Shown here: positions 1-7,832 of the stretch, in pieces
Layout: every line of letters begins with the position of its first letter
Position numbering within the stretch: position 1 is the stretch's first letter
Source of the DNA: Myxococcales bacterium
Lineage (GTDB): Bacteria > Myxococcota_A > Bradymonadia > REDH01
Length of the DNA stretch: 64,000 bases
Direction: 5' to 3'
NCBI GenBank assembly: GCA_020633625.1
Contig: JACKDJ010000007.1
Span: 22,501 to 86,500, forward strand
Position numbers and translations under genes: made by a program
Notes under the pieces: model-generated
What the model was told of the DNA's origin: nothing
The model's input: the letters and a program-made list of their open reading frames with translations, nothing else
Databases searched by the model: none

Positions 1-1
1 C

Positions 2-361
2 TCTGTCGACGAGCGAATCGAGATGGTCCGGGAGGTCTTCGCCGACGAGCCCCGGCTCGAGGTCCACGCCTTCGAGGGGCTGCTCGTCGACTACGCGCAG
101 TCCGTCGGCGCCCATGTCATCATGCGCGGCCTCCGCGCGGTCGCCGACTTCGAGTACGAGTACCAGATGGCCAACATGAACCGCACGCTCGCGCCTGGCG
201 TCGAGACCGCGTTCATCATGGCCGACCCCGCGAACTTCTACGTCTCTTCGCGGCTCGTGAAAGAGGTCGCGTCCCTCGGCGGCGACATCGCGCACGCCGT
301 TCCCCCAACCGTGTTCGCGCGACTCGCGCAGCGGCTCCCCACCCGACAGGCTGCCCCATGA
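2..361 (+). CDS. coaD: Phosphopantetheine adenylyltransferase (C-terminal part)
   Basis: CoaD transfers AMP from ATP to 4'-phosphopantetheine to make dephospho-CoA, the penultimate step of coenzyme A synthesis in the cytosol. The frame is open from base 2, so the gene starts outside the window; the N-terminal HxGH nucleotidyltransferase motif is not visible. What can be read matches the family: a VDERIEMVREVF helix, then RGLRAVADFEYEYQMANMN, which is the diagnostic CoaD segment, then ETAFIMAD, FYVSSRLVKEVASLGGDI and the VPP tail. The stop overlaps the next gene's start by four bases (ATGA), so the two are probably co-transcribed and translationally coupled. Nothing odd apart from the truncation by the window edge. 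Confidence 0.95.
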   Translation, partial: SVDERIEMVREVFADEPRLEVHAFEGLLVDYAQSVGAHVIMRGLRAVADFEYEYQMANMNRTLAPGVETAFIMADPANFYVSSRLVKEVASLGGDIAHAVPPTVFARLAQRLPTRQAAP

Positions 362-1554
362 AGATCTCTCGGTTCGTCGCCGCGATTCCCGGCTCCGCCA
401 CCCTCGCGATCAGCGCGAAGGCCAGCAAGATGAAGGCCGACGGGATCGACGTGATCAGCTTCAGCGCTGGCGAGCCCGACTTCATCACACCCGAGCCCAT
501 CCTCGAGGCCGCGCGCGTCGCCATGGCGAAGGGCGCCACCAAGTACACCCCCGTGGGCGGGTCGGCCGGCCTCAAGGCCGCCGTGCGCCGCTACATCTCG
601 CGGCGCGTCGGCGTCGAGTACGGCGACAAGGAGATCATCGCGTCGTGCGGCGCGAAGCACTCGCTCTACAACATCTTCTTCACGCTGCTCGACCCCGGCG
701 ACGAGGTCTTGATCCCCGCGCCCTTCTGGGTCAGCTACCCCACTCAAGTCGAGATGGCGGGCGGCGTGCCGGTCACGGTCCCCGGCCTGGCCAGCGACGA
801 GTTCGTGCCGTCGATCGACGCGCTCGAGGCGGCGGTCACCGATCGGACGACCGCCATCATCCTCAACAACCCTTCCAACCCCACCGGCGCGTTCTGGTCC
901 GCCGATCAGCTCCGGGCGATCGCCGCCTGGCTGGACCGCCACCCCGGCATCACCGTCGTCTCCGACTCCATCTACGACGAGCTCGTCTACGACGGCCGCG
1001 AGGCGACAGAGCTCCTCGCGATCGCCCCGCACCTCCGCGACCGCTACGTCCTGGTCAACGGCTTCTCCAAGGCGTTCGCGATGACCGGGTGGCGACTCGG
1101 CTACGCGTGCGGGCCCGCCCCGTTCGTCGCGGCGATGGAGAACCTGCAGTCCCAGAGCACGTCGAACCCGAACAGCGTGGCGCAGGCCGCCGGCATCGCG
1201 GCGCTCGACCTCGGCGACGCCGTCATCGCCCCGATGCGGGCGTCGTTCCAGCGCCGGCGCGACCTCATCTACGGGCTCCTCTCCGACATCCCGGGGCTGG
1301 AAGTCGTCAAGCCGCAGGGCGCGTTCTACATCTTCCCCGACGCGACCCCCCTGCTCGGCAAGCGCGCCGGCGACCGCGTCATCGCAGACGACATGGTCCT
1401 CGCCGAGTACTTGCTCGAGGACGCGCGTGTCGCTGTCGTCCCCGGGACCCCTTTCGGCGCTCCGGGCTTCTTCCGGCTCAGCTACGCCTGCAGCGACGCC
1501 GAGATCACCGAAGGCTGCGCCCGCATCGCGGCCTCGCTGGCGAAGCTCGCCTAG
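358..1554 (+). CDS. Pyridoxal-phosphate aminotransferase, class I (aspartate aminotransferase-like)
   Basis: A fold-type I aminotransferase of 398 aa, the usual length for aspartate aminotransferase subgroup Ib. Substrate-side motifs are in order: SAGEPDF (residues 36-42), KYTPVGG, NNPSNPTG (170-177), SDSIYDEL with the PLP-binding Asp at 203, and NGFSKAFAMTGWRLGY holding the Schiff-base lysine at 238; FFRLSYACS near the C-terminus carries the carboxylate-binding Arg. Its likely job is aspartate/glutamate or aromatic transamination in the cytosol; the exact amino acid cannot be read from sequence. It starts with the ATG that overlaps the coaD stop. A strong hairpin follows at 1569-1598. The family call is very safe, the aspartate specificity less so. 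Confidence 0.93.
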   Translation: MKISRFVAAIPGSATLAISAKASKMKADGIDVISFSAGEPDFITPEPILEAARVAMAKGATKYTPVGGSAGLKAAVRRYISRRVGVEYGDKEIIASCGAKHSLYNIFFTLLDPGDEVLIPAPFWVSYPTQVEMAGGVPVTVPGLASDEFVPSIDALEAAVTDRTTAIILNNPSNPTGAFWSADQLRAIAAWLDRHPGITVVSDSIYDELVYDGREATELLAIAPHLRDRYVLVNGFSKAFAMTGWRLGYACGPAPFVAAMENLQSQSTSNPNSVAQAAGIAALDLGDAVIAPMRASFQRRRDLIYGLLSDIPGLEVVKPQGAFYIFPDATPLLGKRAGDRVIADDMVLAEYLLEDARVAVVPGTPFGAPGFFRLSYACSDAEITEGCARIAASLAKLA

Positions 1555-1568
1555 CCTGCGACGTCCTG

Positions 1569-1598
1569 CCGTCGGCGGCGCGGGCCGCCCGCCGACGG
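1569..1598 (+). terminator. Hairpin downstream of the aminotransferase
   Basis: A perfect 10-bp stem (CCGTCGGCGG pairing with CCGCCGACGG) with a 10-base loop lies 15 bases after the stop codon. There is no T-run, as is common in very GC-rich genomes, so intrinsic termination is inferred from structure and position only. Confidence 0.5.
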
Positions 1599-1682
1599 CG
1601 CTCGAACGCGAGCACGGCGCTGCGACACGAGTGGGGCGCGCCGTGTGTGGCCCGAGCCGACCGCGCTCAGCCGCGGCGCTAG

Positions 1683-1706
1683 CCGGCGGCCGACGACGTC
1701 CGCCGG
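1683..1706 (-). terminator. Hairpin downstream of the MopE/SUMF1 lipoprotein gene
   Basis: A 7-bp stem (CCGGCGG/CCGCCGG, 10-base loop) lies just past the stop of the minus-strand gene at 1714. With the 1569-1598 hairpin it makes a plausible two-sided terminator between convergent genes. No T-run. Confidence 0.4.
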
Positions 1707-1713
1707 TCGCGAC

Positions 1714-3480
1714 TCAGCGCGCGCGGAGCGTGCAGCAGCGGAAGCCGATGTCGTCGCGCTCGTCTGCATCGGCGGGAACGGGCTGGTAGCTGATGCCGTT
1801 TCCACACGACAAGATCGCCTCGTCGGTGTCGCGGTAGCTTCCGCCCGCGATGAGCGGGGTGTTGCTCGAGTCGCTGACGTACTCGGCGACGTTGCCGACG
1901 GCGTCGCAGACGCGGTCGCGGTCTTCGCCAGTGGCCGTGCCGTGGTAGCGGCAGCAGCTATCGAGCGAGCCTGTCGTTGCGGGCTCGGCGCGAGACAGTG
2001 ACCCGTCGACGCAGTTTCCTGCGACGAACGTGTCGGTGTCGCGGGACGTCGCGTACGGGTAGGTGAAGTCCTCGACCGTTCCGTCCTTGCCTCCGCAGCC
2101 CTGGTTCCACTCGTAGGTCTTGCAGAGCCGCTTGGTGGCGATCGGCGTCTGCCCAGCGCGCACGACCTCGCGGAGTGGCTCAGCCCGGCAGATGGAGCTC
2201 GCCACGTCTGGGCCGAGACCAGTCCACGGCACGACGCCGGGTCGCGGCAGCGTGTAGAGCTCGTTGGAGCCGGCCGAGGTGGCGGTCGCGTCGGGGCGGC
2301 TGGCCTCGTACCAGTCGACACAGGCGAAGTCGCTCGCCCCCGCCGGGGTCGTGATGGAGAGGAACGCCATGTTGTAGGGACACGGGCCGCAGATGAGGAG
2401 CCGCGTGACGTCGTTGTCGATGGCGCCGTCGCAGTCGTCGTCCTCTCCGTTGCAGAGCTCGGCGAGCGGAACCACGACTCCAGCGCGGCACTCACCGTCG
2501 ATACACGTCTGGCCGCCGCAGTCCGCGTCCGTTGTGCAGGTGCTCCCGGGGGAGAGGTAGCGACAGACGGCGCGCGCGCAGCCCTCGGGCTCGTCGATGG
2601 TGCAAGCGTCGAAGAGGTCCTCTTCGTCTTCGAGGTTCTCGCCGACGCAGACGCCGCCGGTCCCGCAGTCGGCGTCCGAGTCACAGGTCTCGGGCACACA
2701 GTCGCTGCCATCGATGCAGTCGAGGTCCGACGTGCAAGCCGTGCCGTTGGCGCAGACGTGGCCGAGGCGGGCTGCGAGACAGCCGGACAGCGAGCCGTCG
2801 CCCAAGCACAGCTGGACACCGCGGGTGCAGGCGCCGGTGTCGGAGCCGCACTCGACGGCCACGTCGACGCCAGGTGTGCACTCGCAGTCCTCGTCGGTCT
2901 CGCCGTCGCAGTCGTTGTTGATCGTGTCACACGACGTCTCGGTGAGCTCGTAGTCCTCGCCGTAGAGTCCGGCGTCGACGCAGTCGACCCAGGCGCCGTC
3001 GGTGCACTCGCTCATGGCGCCGGCGCAGACACCGACCTGGAGCGGGCAGCGTCGTGGCGCGAGCTCCTCGTCGACGTTGTCGTCGCCGATGCCACAGACG
3101 ACCCCGTCACCGTTCGTGTCCGCGACGCAGTCGCAGTCGTTGTCGATACCGTCGCAGAGCTCGGTCCCGGCGGGCGATCGGAGGTTGGACGTGTCGTCGC
3201 AGTCGATGGGCTGGCCGGTGGCGCAGGTGGTCCCGACGAACGCGCCATCGCCGTCGTTGTCGACGCAGTCGTTGACGTCGCCGCCGCGCTCGGAGACACA
3301 GACGCCGGGTGTGTCGGCGGTGGCTTCGTCGCAGCGGAACCCGTCGACGCAGTCGTCGTCGGTGAAGCACGCGTAGCCGGGATCACCGGCGATCGGGAGG
3401 TGGACGGCGCACGCGGGGGCGATGGCGCCAAGGGCGAGCACGCCGAGAAGCTTGGAGGCGAGTCTGTGCATGCGTGTCAC
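1714..3480 (-). CDS. Lipoprotein with MopE metal-binding motifs and a SUMF1/FGE-like domain
   Basis: The N-terminus is a signal peptide ending in APAC, so the product is probably a lipoprotein (Cys about residue 24). Residues of about 30-360 carry repeated MopE-type motifs (CDGIDNDCDC, CNGEDDDCDG and a DNDGDG calcium-like loop) mixed with Cys-rich 'CTSDLDC.DGSDC' segments. From about residue 365 to the end there is a SUMF1/formylglycine-generating-enzyme-like fold: CVDWYEASRPDA, KRLCKTYEWNQGC, VGNVAEYVSD, GGSY, DIGFRCC. The active-site Cys expected after GGSY is absent (GGSYRD), so it is probably a binding version of the fold, not an enzyme. The GTG start directly abuts the TGA of the upstream gene; ATG at 3471 is an alternative. 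It is probably co-transcribed with that gene. Confidence 0.8.
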   Translation of the reverse strand: MTRMHRLASKLLGVLALGAIAPACAVHLPIAGDPGYACFTDDDCVDGFRCDEATADTPGVCVSERGGDVNDCVDNDGDGAFVGTTCATGQPIDCDDTSNLRSPAGTELCDGIDNDCDCVADTNGDGVVCGIGDDNVDEELAPRRCPLQVGVCAGAMSECTDGAWVDCVDAGLYGEDYELTETSCDTINNDCDGETDEDCECTPGVDVAVECGSDTGACTRGVQLCLGDGSLSGCLAARLGHVCANGTACTSDLDCIDGSDCVPETCDSDADCGTGGVCVGENLEDEEDLFDACTIDEPEGCARAVCRYLSPGSTCTTDADCGGQTCIDGECRAGVVVPLAELCNGEDDDCDGAIDNDVTRLLICGPCPYNMAFLSITTPAGASDFACVDWYEASRPDATATSAGSNELYTLPRPGVVPWTGLGPDVASSICRAEPLREVVRAGQTPIATKRLCKTYEWNQGCGGKDGTVEDFTYPYATSRDTDTFVAGNCVDGSLSRAEPATTGSLDSCCRYHGTATGEDRDRVCDAVGNVAEYVSDSSNTPLIAGGSYRDTDEAILSCGNGISYQPVPADADERDDIGFRCCTLRAR

Positions 3481-4575
3481 TCAGAAGCGGATGGCGCCGG
3501 AGAGCCCGGCGCCGCCGCGGTGGAGAGCGGGGGCGAGGGACCAGCTGCGCGGGGCCTGCGCGACGTCGGCGGACTCGTCGATGTCTTCGCCGGGCGTAAC
3601 GGAGAAGAGGACGACGGAGATGACGCCGAGGAACAATCCGCCACCGATCAGAATGTTGGACAGCCTCGCATCGGCCTTGGCGTCGTCGATCTGCGTGGCG
3701 GCCTCGCGCTGCGTGAGCGTGCAGACGGGGGTCCCGTCCGCGGTCTCGATGACGGTGCAGTCGTTGAGGTCGTTCTCTTGCGACTTGGCCTTGAGACCGA
3801 ACGCGATGCCGGCGCCGACGCCTGCGAGGGCGAGGCCGGCGGTGGTCCAGCTCATCGCGACCTGAGCGGGGCTCGGGCCGCTGCGTCCGTTGCCTGACAC
3901 GTTGCGCTCCTCACGGATGCCGAAGAGCAGGCGGACCTGGGCGGGCAGCGCGTCGATGACGGCGATCAGCCGCGGCTCGGTGGCGAAGTAGCGGTAGTTG
4001 CTGATCGACGACGACGCGGTCTCGAACAGATCGATCGTCGTGCCCCACTGGCCGCTGGCGTCCTCTGCCTCGTTGACGCGGCCGATGACCACGCGGGTCA
4101 GGCCGAGCTGGCGCCCGTAGCGCCCGAGGCAAACGGGGTCGAACGCGCACTCGTAGGCAAGCTCGGCGCCCATGATGTCGAACTCGGTCCGGAGCCCGTC
4201 GTTCGACACGACCGACACGCCATCGAGGGTCTGGAGCTGCGCGAGGAGCGCGGAGGTGAGCTGTTCGGCGAGGGCGGGGTCGAGCGTGGGGCTCGGCACG
4301 ATGAGGCCGGTGACGGTCGTCACGCCGGCGGGCACAGCCGGGTTGGTCGGCTCGTCGGTCGCCCAGCCGTCGTCGGTGTTCCAGCCGTCGTCGCCCGGCG
4401 TCTCGTCGTCCCAACCTTCGTCGGTGAAGTCCATCGGCTCGCCGAAGGAGTCCACCTCGTCTTCTCCGAACTCGAAGCCTCCCGACTGCGCGACGGCGAT
4501 CGCAGGGGCGAGCATGGCGTTCAAGAACGCCGCCGCGACGGGTGCGGCGAGGATGCGACAGAGCCGCTGTTTCAT
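3481..4575 (-). CDS. Exported protein of unknown function with C-terminal membrane segments
   Basis: I do not recognise a named family. The chosen ATG at 4575 has GAGG eight bases upstream and starts a clear signal peptide (MKQRLCRILAAP to AIAVAQS); the frame stays open further upstream but without a credible start. After cleavage comes an acidic Asp/Trp-rich linker (DEGWDDETPGDDGW), then a folded domain of about 150 aa with VSVVSNDGL and CLGRYGRQLGLTRVVIGRVN, resembling periplasmic domains that test for a named component (inference). Two hydrophobic segments follow (MSWTTAGLALAGVGAGIAF and LIGGGLFLGVISVVLF) separated by a charged stretch. It lies directly upstream of the MopE/SUMF1 lipoprotein, so the two may act together at the envelope. 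Confidence 0.7.
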   Translation of the reverse strand: MKQRLCRILAAPVAAAFLNAMLAPAIAVAQSGGFEFGEDEVDSFGEPMDFTDEGWDDETPGDDGWNTDDGWATDEPTNPAVPAGVTTVTGLIVPSPTLDPALAEQLTSALLAQLQTLDGVSVVSNDGLRTEFDIMGAELAYECAFDPVCLGRYGRQLGLTRVVIGRVNEAEDASGQWGTTIDLFETASSSISNYRYFATEPRLIAVIDALPAQVRLLFGIREERNVSGNGRSGPSPAQVAMSWTTAGLALAGVGAGIAFGLKAKSQENDLNDCTVIETADGTPVCTLTQREAATQIDDAKADARLSNILIGGGLFLGVISVVLFSVTPGEDIDESADVAQAPRSWSLAPALHRGGAGLSGAIRF

Positions 4576-4814
4576 CCGGGACCTCGATGCGTTTCGTGAG
4601 CCCGCCAGCAGGCGCGCAGCGTGCACACGGGTATCACGGACCGCGAGGCCGGGCAAGCTGAGGACGGGGCGACGCGCGCAGACCCCTCTCCGCTCTGCGG
4701 ACCCGCCGCGCCGCGGGCGCGCCACACGCGCTCGCGGCGCGGCGCAGTAGCCAACGCGCCTCGACGCGAATAGCCTCGCCTTCATCCGCTCGTCGCGAGA
4801 GGTGTAGAGCGACC

Positions 4815-7652
4815 GTGTCGTCGGAATCACAGCACGCCCCGCCCACGCCGCCGCCGGCGCCGACGCCCCCGCCTCCAGACCCGGTCGGACGGGCGATTGC
4901 CCTCGGCCGCCACCCGTCGAGCATGGTCACCGTCACGGGACAGCTCGTCGCTTGGGTGCTGGCCCGGCTCCTCTCCGGCGTCGTCTTCACGTCGCGCGCC
5001 GTCGACCAGCTTCGCGAGATCGACACATCAGGCCCCGTCGTCTACGTCCTGCGCTCGAAGAGCCTGATCGACTACCTGTACTTCAACATCGCGTTTCAGC
5101 GTCACGGCATCCGGCTCGTGCGCTTCGCGAACGGTGTGAACACCTGGAGCGTTCGCCCGTGGTACTCGGCGCTCCGGACGCTGTTGCGTGGCCGCCGCGG
5201 CCTGCCGAACGACGAGGCCTGCTTCCGGTCGGCGGTGCGCAGCGGCGAGCCGACGCTGCTCTTCCTCGACACCGCGGCGAACTCGCACGGGGGCCGCGGC
5301 ACGCTTGCCCGCCGCTTTCTGCAGCAGCTCCTCGAGCTCGAGCGAGACGCACCGACCGGTGCGACCCTCGTGCCGCTGCTGCTCGTGTGGGACAAGAACC
5401 CAGATCGCGACCAGCCGACGCTGCTCGACGAGGTCTTCGGCACCCGCCAGAACCCCGGCTTCTTCCGCAAGCTGCTCCTCGTCGCGAAGCAGACCTGGGA
5501 GTCCTTCCTGCACCTCGGCGCACCGCAGGTCCAGGTCGGAACGCCTGTCAGCGCCGCGATGGTCCGCGATGAGGTCCCCGACGCGCTGGCACGTCGCATG
5601 CGCGAGGCGGTCGACCTGGAGCGCCGCCTCATCGTCGGGCCCGAAGTGAAGTCGGCGCGGCGAATTCGCGAGGAGGTGCTCTCGGACCCGCGCACCGTCG
5701 GCGCGATCCAGGAGCTCGCGCTGTCGACCGGCGAGGACTTCGGCGCGCTGCAGGTGCGCGCCGCTTCATCACTGCAGTCGATCGCCGCCGACTTCAGCAT
5801 GCTGATGATCAAGGTCCTGTCTTCGCTGCTGACCGCGATCTTCAACCAGATCTACGACGGCCTCGACATCGACGTGGACGGCCTCGAGTCGGTGCGCGAC
5901 CTCGGGCGCCGAAAGCGCGTCGTGCTCGTCCCGTCGCACAAGAGCCACATCGACTACCTCGTCCTCTCATACGTCTTCTACAACCACAGCCTGATCCCCC
6001 CGCACATCGCGGCCGGCGACAACCTCAGCTTCTGGCCGATCGGACCTGTGTTCCGCCGCGCCGGGGCCTTCTTCCTGCGCCGCTCGTTTGCCGGTGACCC
6101 GCTCTACACGCGTATCTTCAACGCCTACCTCGTGAAGCTCCTCGAAGAGGGGTTCTTCATCGAGTTCTTCATCGAGGGAACGCGGTCCCGCACCGGAAAG
6201 CTGAACCCGCCCAAGTACGGCATGCTCAACATGCTCGTCGACGCGTACGCCGGCGGCGGTGTCGGCGACCTCGCGTTCGTGCCCGTCAGCGTCGGCTACG
6301 AGAACGTAATCGAGGGGTCCAGCTACCAGGCGGAGCTCGAGGGCGGCGAAAAGAAGACCGAGAGCCTCGGCGGGCTCCTGCGAACCTCGCGCGTCCTCCA
6401 GAGCAAGTACGGGCGCGTCTACGTCGAGTTCGGCGACGCGATCGACGCCGGTGAGTTCCTGAGCACCCACCACCCCGCCGGCCTCGCAGACGCTCCGAGG
6501 GACGACGTCGAGCGGACGGTCCGCCGCCTCGCCTACGGCATCATCCACGGCATCAACGCCGTCACGACCGTCACGCCCAGCGCGCTCGCCGCCCTCGTGA
6601 TCCTCAACTACCCGGCGCGCGGGCTCGACGCCAACGCGCTCGTCCGCGAGGTCGGGTTCGTCATCGCCTTCCTGCGCGAGCGCAACGCGCGCCTGTCCGG
6701 GTCGCTCCAGACCGCACTCGCCGCGCGACACGCCTCCATCCGCTCCGTCCGGACGACCCCGCTCGATGTCGCCGCCTTCGACGACTACGATCAGGAGTTC
6801 GTCGCGCCCGTCGACCCCGACGCCCTGCCCGCATCGACCTCGGTCGTGCGACTCACCGACGAGGCCCTCGGCGAGGCCGCTCGCCCGGCGCTCGAAGAGG
6901 CGTTCCGGTTGCTCGCGACCAAAGACCTCATCGAGGTCAGAGAGGTCGCCGACGAGCGTGTCTTCGTCGCCCCCGAAGAGCGGCGCACCGAGCTCGCGTT
7001 CTACAAGAACAACATCATCCACTACTTCGTCCCCGAAGCCGTCTTCGCCACGGCCGTCTACGCCGTCGAGGGGACGCGGATCGACCGCGAGGACGTGCGC
7101 AGCTACGCCCGCCTCCTCTCGCGCCTCCTCAAGCACGAGTTCTGCTTCGAGGAGCGGAGCCGCTTCGACGATGTCCTCGCCGGCACCACCTCGTACTTCG
7201 TCGACCGCGGGTGGATCAGCGTGGGCGCTGACGGACGCATCGACGTCACCGACCCACCACCGGCTGGAGTCGAGTTCCTGCGCGGCCTCCTCATCCCGAC
7301 GATCGAGGCCTACTACGTCGCGGCCCGAGGCATCGCCGAGCTCGCGACAGACTGGGTCGAAGAGCGCGCGCTCCTCAAGAAGGTGATCGCGCGCGGAAAG
7401 GCCCTCCACCTCAAGGGCGAGATTCAGTACGGCGAGGCCTACTCCAAGGCCACCCTCGAGAACGCCGTGCGCGTGTACCGTGAGTGGGGCGTCGTCGTCA
7501 CCCGCGAAGACACGCGAGCGCGGCGGAAGGTTCGCGAGCTCCGTGTCTCGGACGAGTACGCAGGCGAGCTCGTTGCCGAGCTGCAGGCCGACCTCGCAGC
7601 CCTCACCGCACGCCAGCGCCGCCGCCCGGGCGAGTTCCTCCGCAGGGTCTAG
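4815..7652 (+). CDS. plsB: Glycerol-3-phosphate 1-O-acyltransferase
   Basis: PlsB puts the first acyl chain on sn-glycerol-3-phosphate, giving lysophosphatidate at the inner membrane. At 945 aa it is longer than the enterobacterial enzyme (about 807 aa). The acyltransferase core is clear: PSHKSHIDY with the H(X)4D pair at His375 and Asp380, PIGPVFRRAGAFFLRRSF, and FFIEGTRSRTGK with EGTR near residue 454, then LAFVPVSVGYENVIEGSSY. An N-terminal region of about 350 aa and a C-terminal helical region of about 400 aa match the PlsB layout. The N-terminus is Pro-rich. The GTG start is the first in frame and gives a full-length protein; the Shine-Dalgarno sequence is weak. It diverges from the exported protein gene at 4575. 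Confidence 0.93.
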   Translation: MSSESQHAPPTPPPAPTPPPPDPVGRAIALGRHPSSMVTVTGQLVAWVLARLLSGVVFTSRAVDQLREIDTSGPVVYVLRSKSLIDYLYFNIAFQRHGIRLVRFANGVNTWSVRPWYSALRTLLRGRRGLPNDEACFRSAVRSGEPTLLFLDTAANSHGGRGTLARRFLQQLLELERDAPTGATLVPLLLVWDKNPDRDQPTLLDEVFGTRQNPGFFRKLLLVAKQTWESFLHLGAPQVQVGTPVSAAMVRDEVPDALARRMREAVDLERRLIVGPEVKSARRIREEVLSDPRTVGAIQELALSTGEDFGALQVRAASSLQSIAADFSMLMIKVLSSLLTAIFNQIYDGLDIDVDGLESVRDLGRRKRVVLVPSHKSHIDYLVLSYVFYNHSLIPPHIAAGDNLSFWPIGPVFRRAGAFFLRRSFAGDPLYTRIFNAYLVKLLEEGFFIEFFIEGTRSRTGKLNPPKYGMLNMLVDAYAGGGVGDLAFVPVSVGYENVIEGSSYQAELEGGEKKTESLGGLLRTSRVLQSKYGRVYVEFGDAIDAGEFLSTHHPAGLADAPRDDVERTVRRLAYGIIHGINAVTTVTPSALAALVILNYPARGLDANALVREVGFVIAFLRERNARLSGSLQTALAARHASIRSVRTTPLDVAAFDDYDQEFVAPVDPDALPASTSVVRLTDEALGEAARPALEEAFRLLATKDLIEVREVADERVFVAPEERRTELAFYKNNIIHYFVPEAVFATAVYAVEGTRIDREDVRSYARLLSRLLKHEFCFEERSRFDDVLAGTTSYFVDRGWISVGADGRIDVTDPPPAGVEFLRGLLIPTIEAYYVAARGIAELATDWVEERALLKKVIARGKALHLKGEIQYGEAYSKATLENAVRVYREWGVVVTREDTRARRKVRELRVSDEYAGELVAELQADLAALTARQRRRPGEFLRRV

Positions 7653-7768
7653 CCGCTCGCGCCGCAGCGCCCGGCGGGCCGCCTGCTCGCGACACCCCTC
7701 CGGTCTGACGACGGCCGCACCTACCAGCCGCCGCCGCAGGCTCCTTGGAGGCCGCTCGCCCCTGTCCC

Positions 7769-7796
7769 TTGACCCACCGCGTCAACGGCGTAAGAG
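7769..7796 (+). promoter_or_regulatory. Sigma-70-like promoter of the long acyl-CoA dehydrogenase
   Basis: TTGACC (7769-7774), a 16-base spacer and TAAGAG (7791-7796). Transcription would start about 30 bases before the ATG at 7833, inside or next to the inverted repeat at 7801-7814. Confidence 0.5.
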
Positions 7797-7800
7797 TGAG

Positions 7801-7814
7801 TGAGTGTTCATTCA
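7801..7814 (+). promoter_or_regulatory. Imperfect palindrome, possible TetR-type operator
   Basis: TGAGTGTTCATTCA fits the inverted pattern TGAnTGnnCAnTCA (10 of 14 positions symmetric). It sits directly downstream of the -10 box, where a bound repressor would block initiation. Its left half, AGTGAGTG, resembles the half-site AGTGAGCG of the perfect palindrome before the second acyl-CoA dehydrogenase gene (57760-57779). Confidence 0.45.
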
Positions 7815-7832
7815 GAACCTAAACGAGGCCCC

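Noticed and set aside
3481..4830. A 449-aa version of the exported protein starting at 4830
   Set aside because: The first 85 residues are Arg/Ala-rich without structure; ATG at 4575 has a ribosome site and starts a signal peptide.
5967..7409. A 480-aa minus-strand frame inside plsB
   Set aside because: Composition is acidic/Arg-rich low-complexity; the plus strand carries the full set of PlsB motifs.
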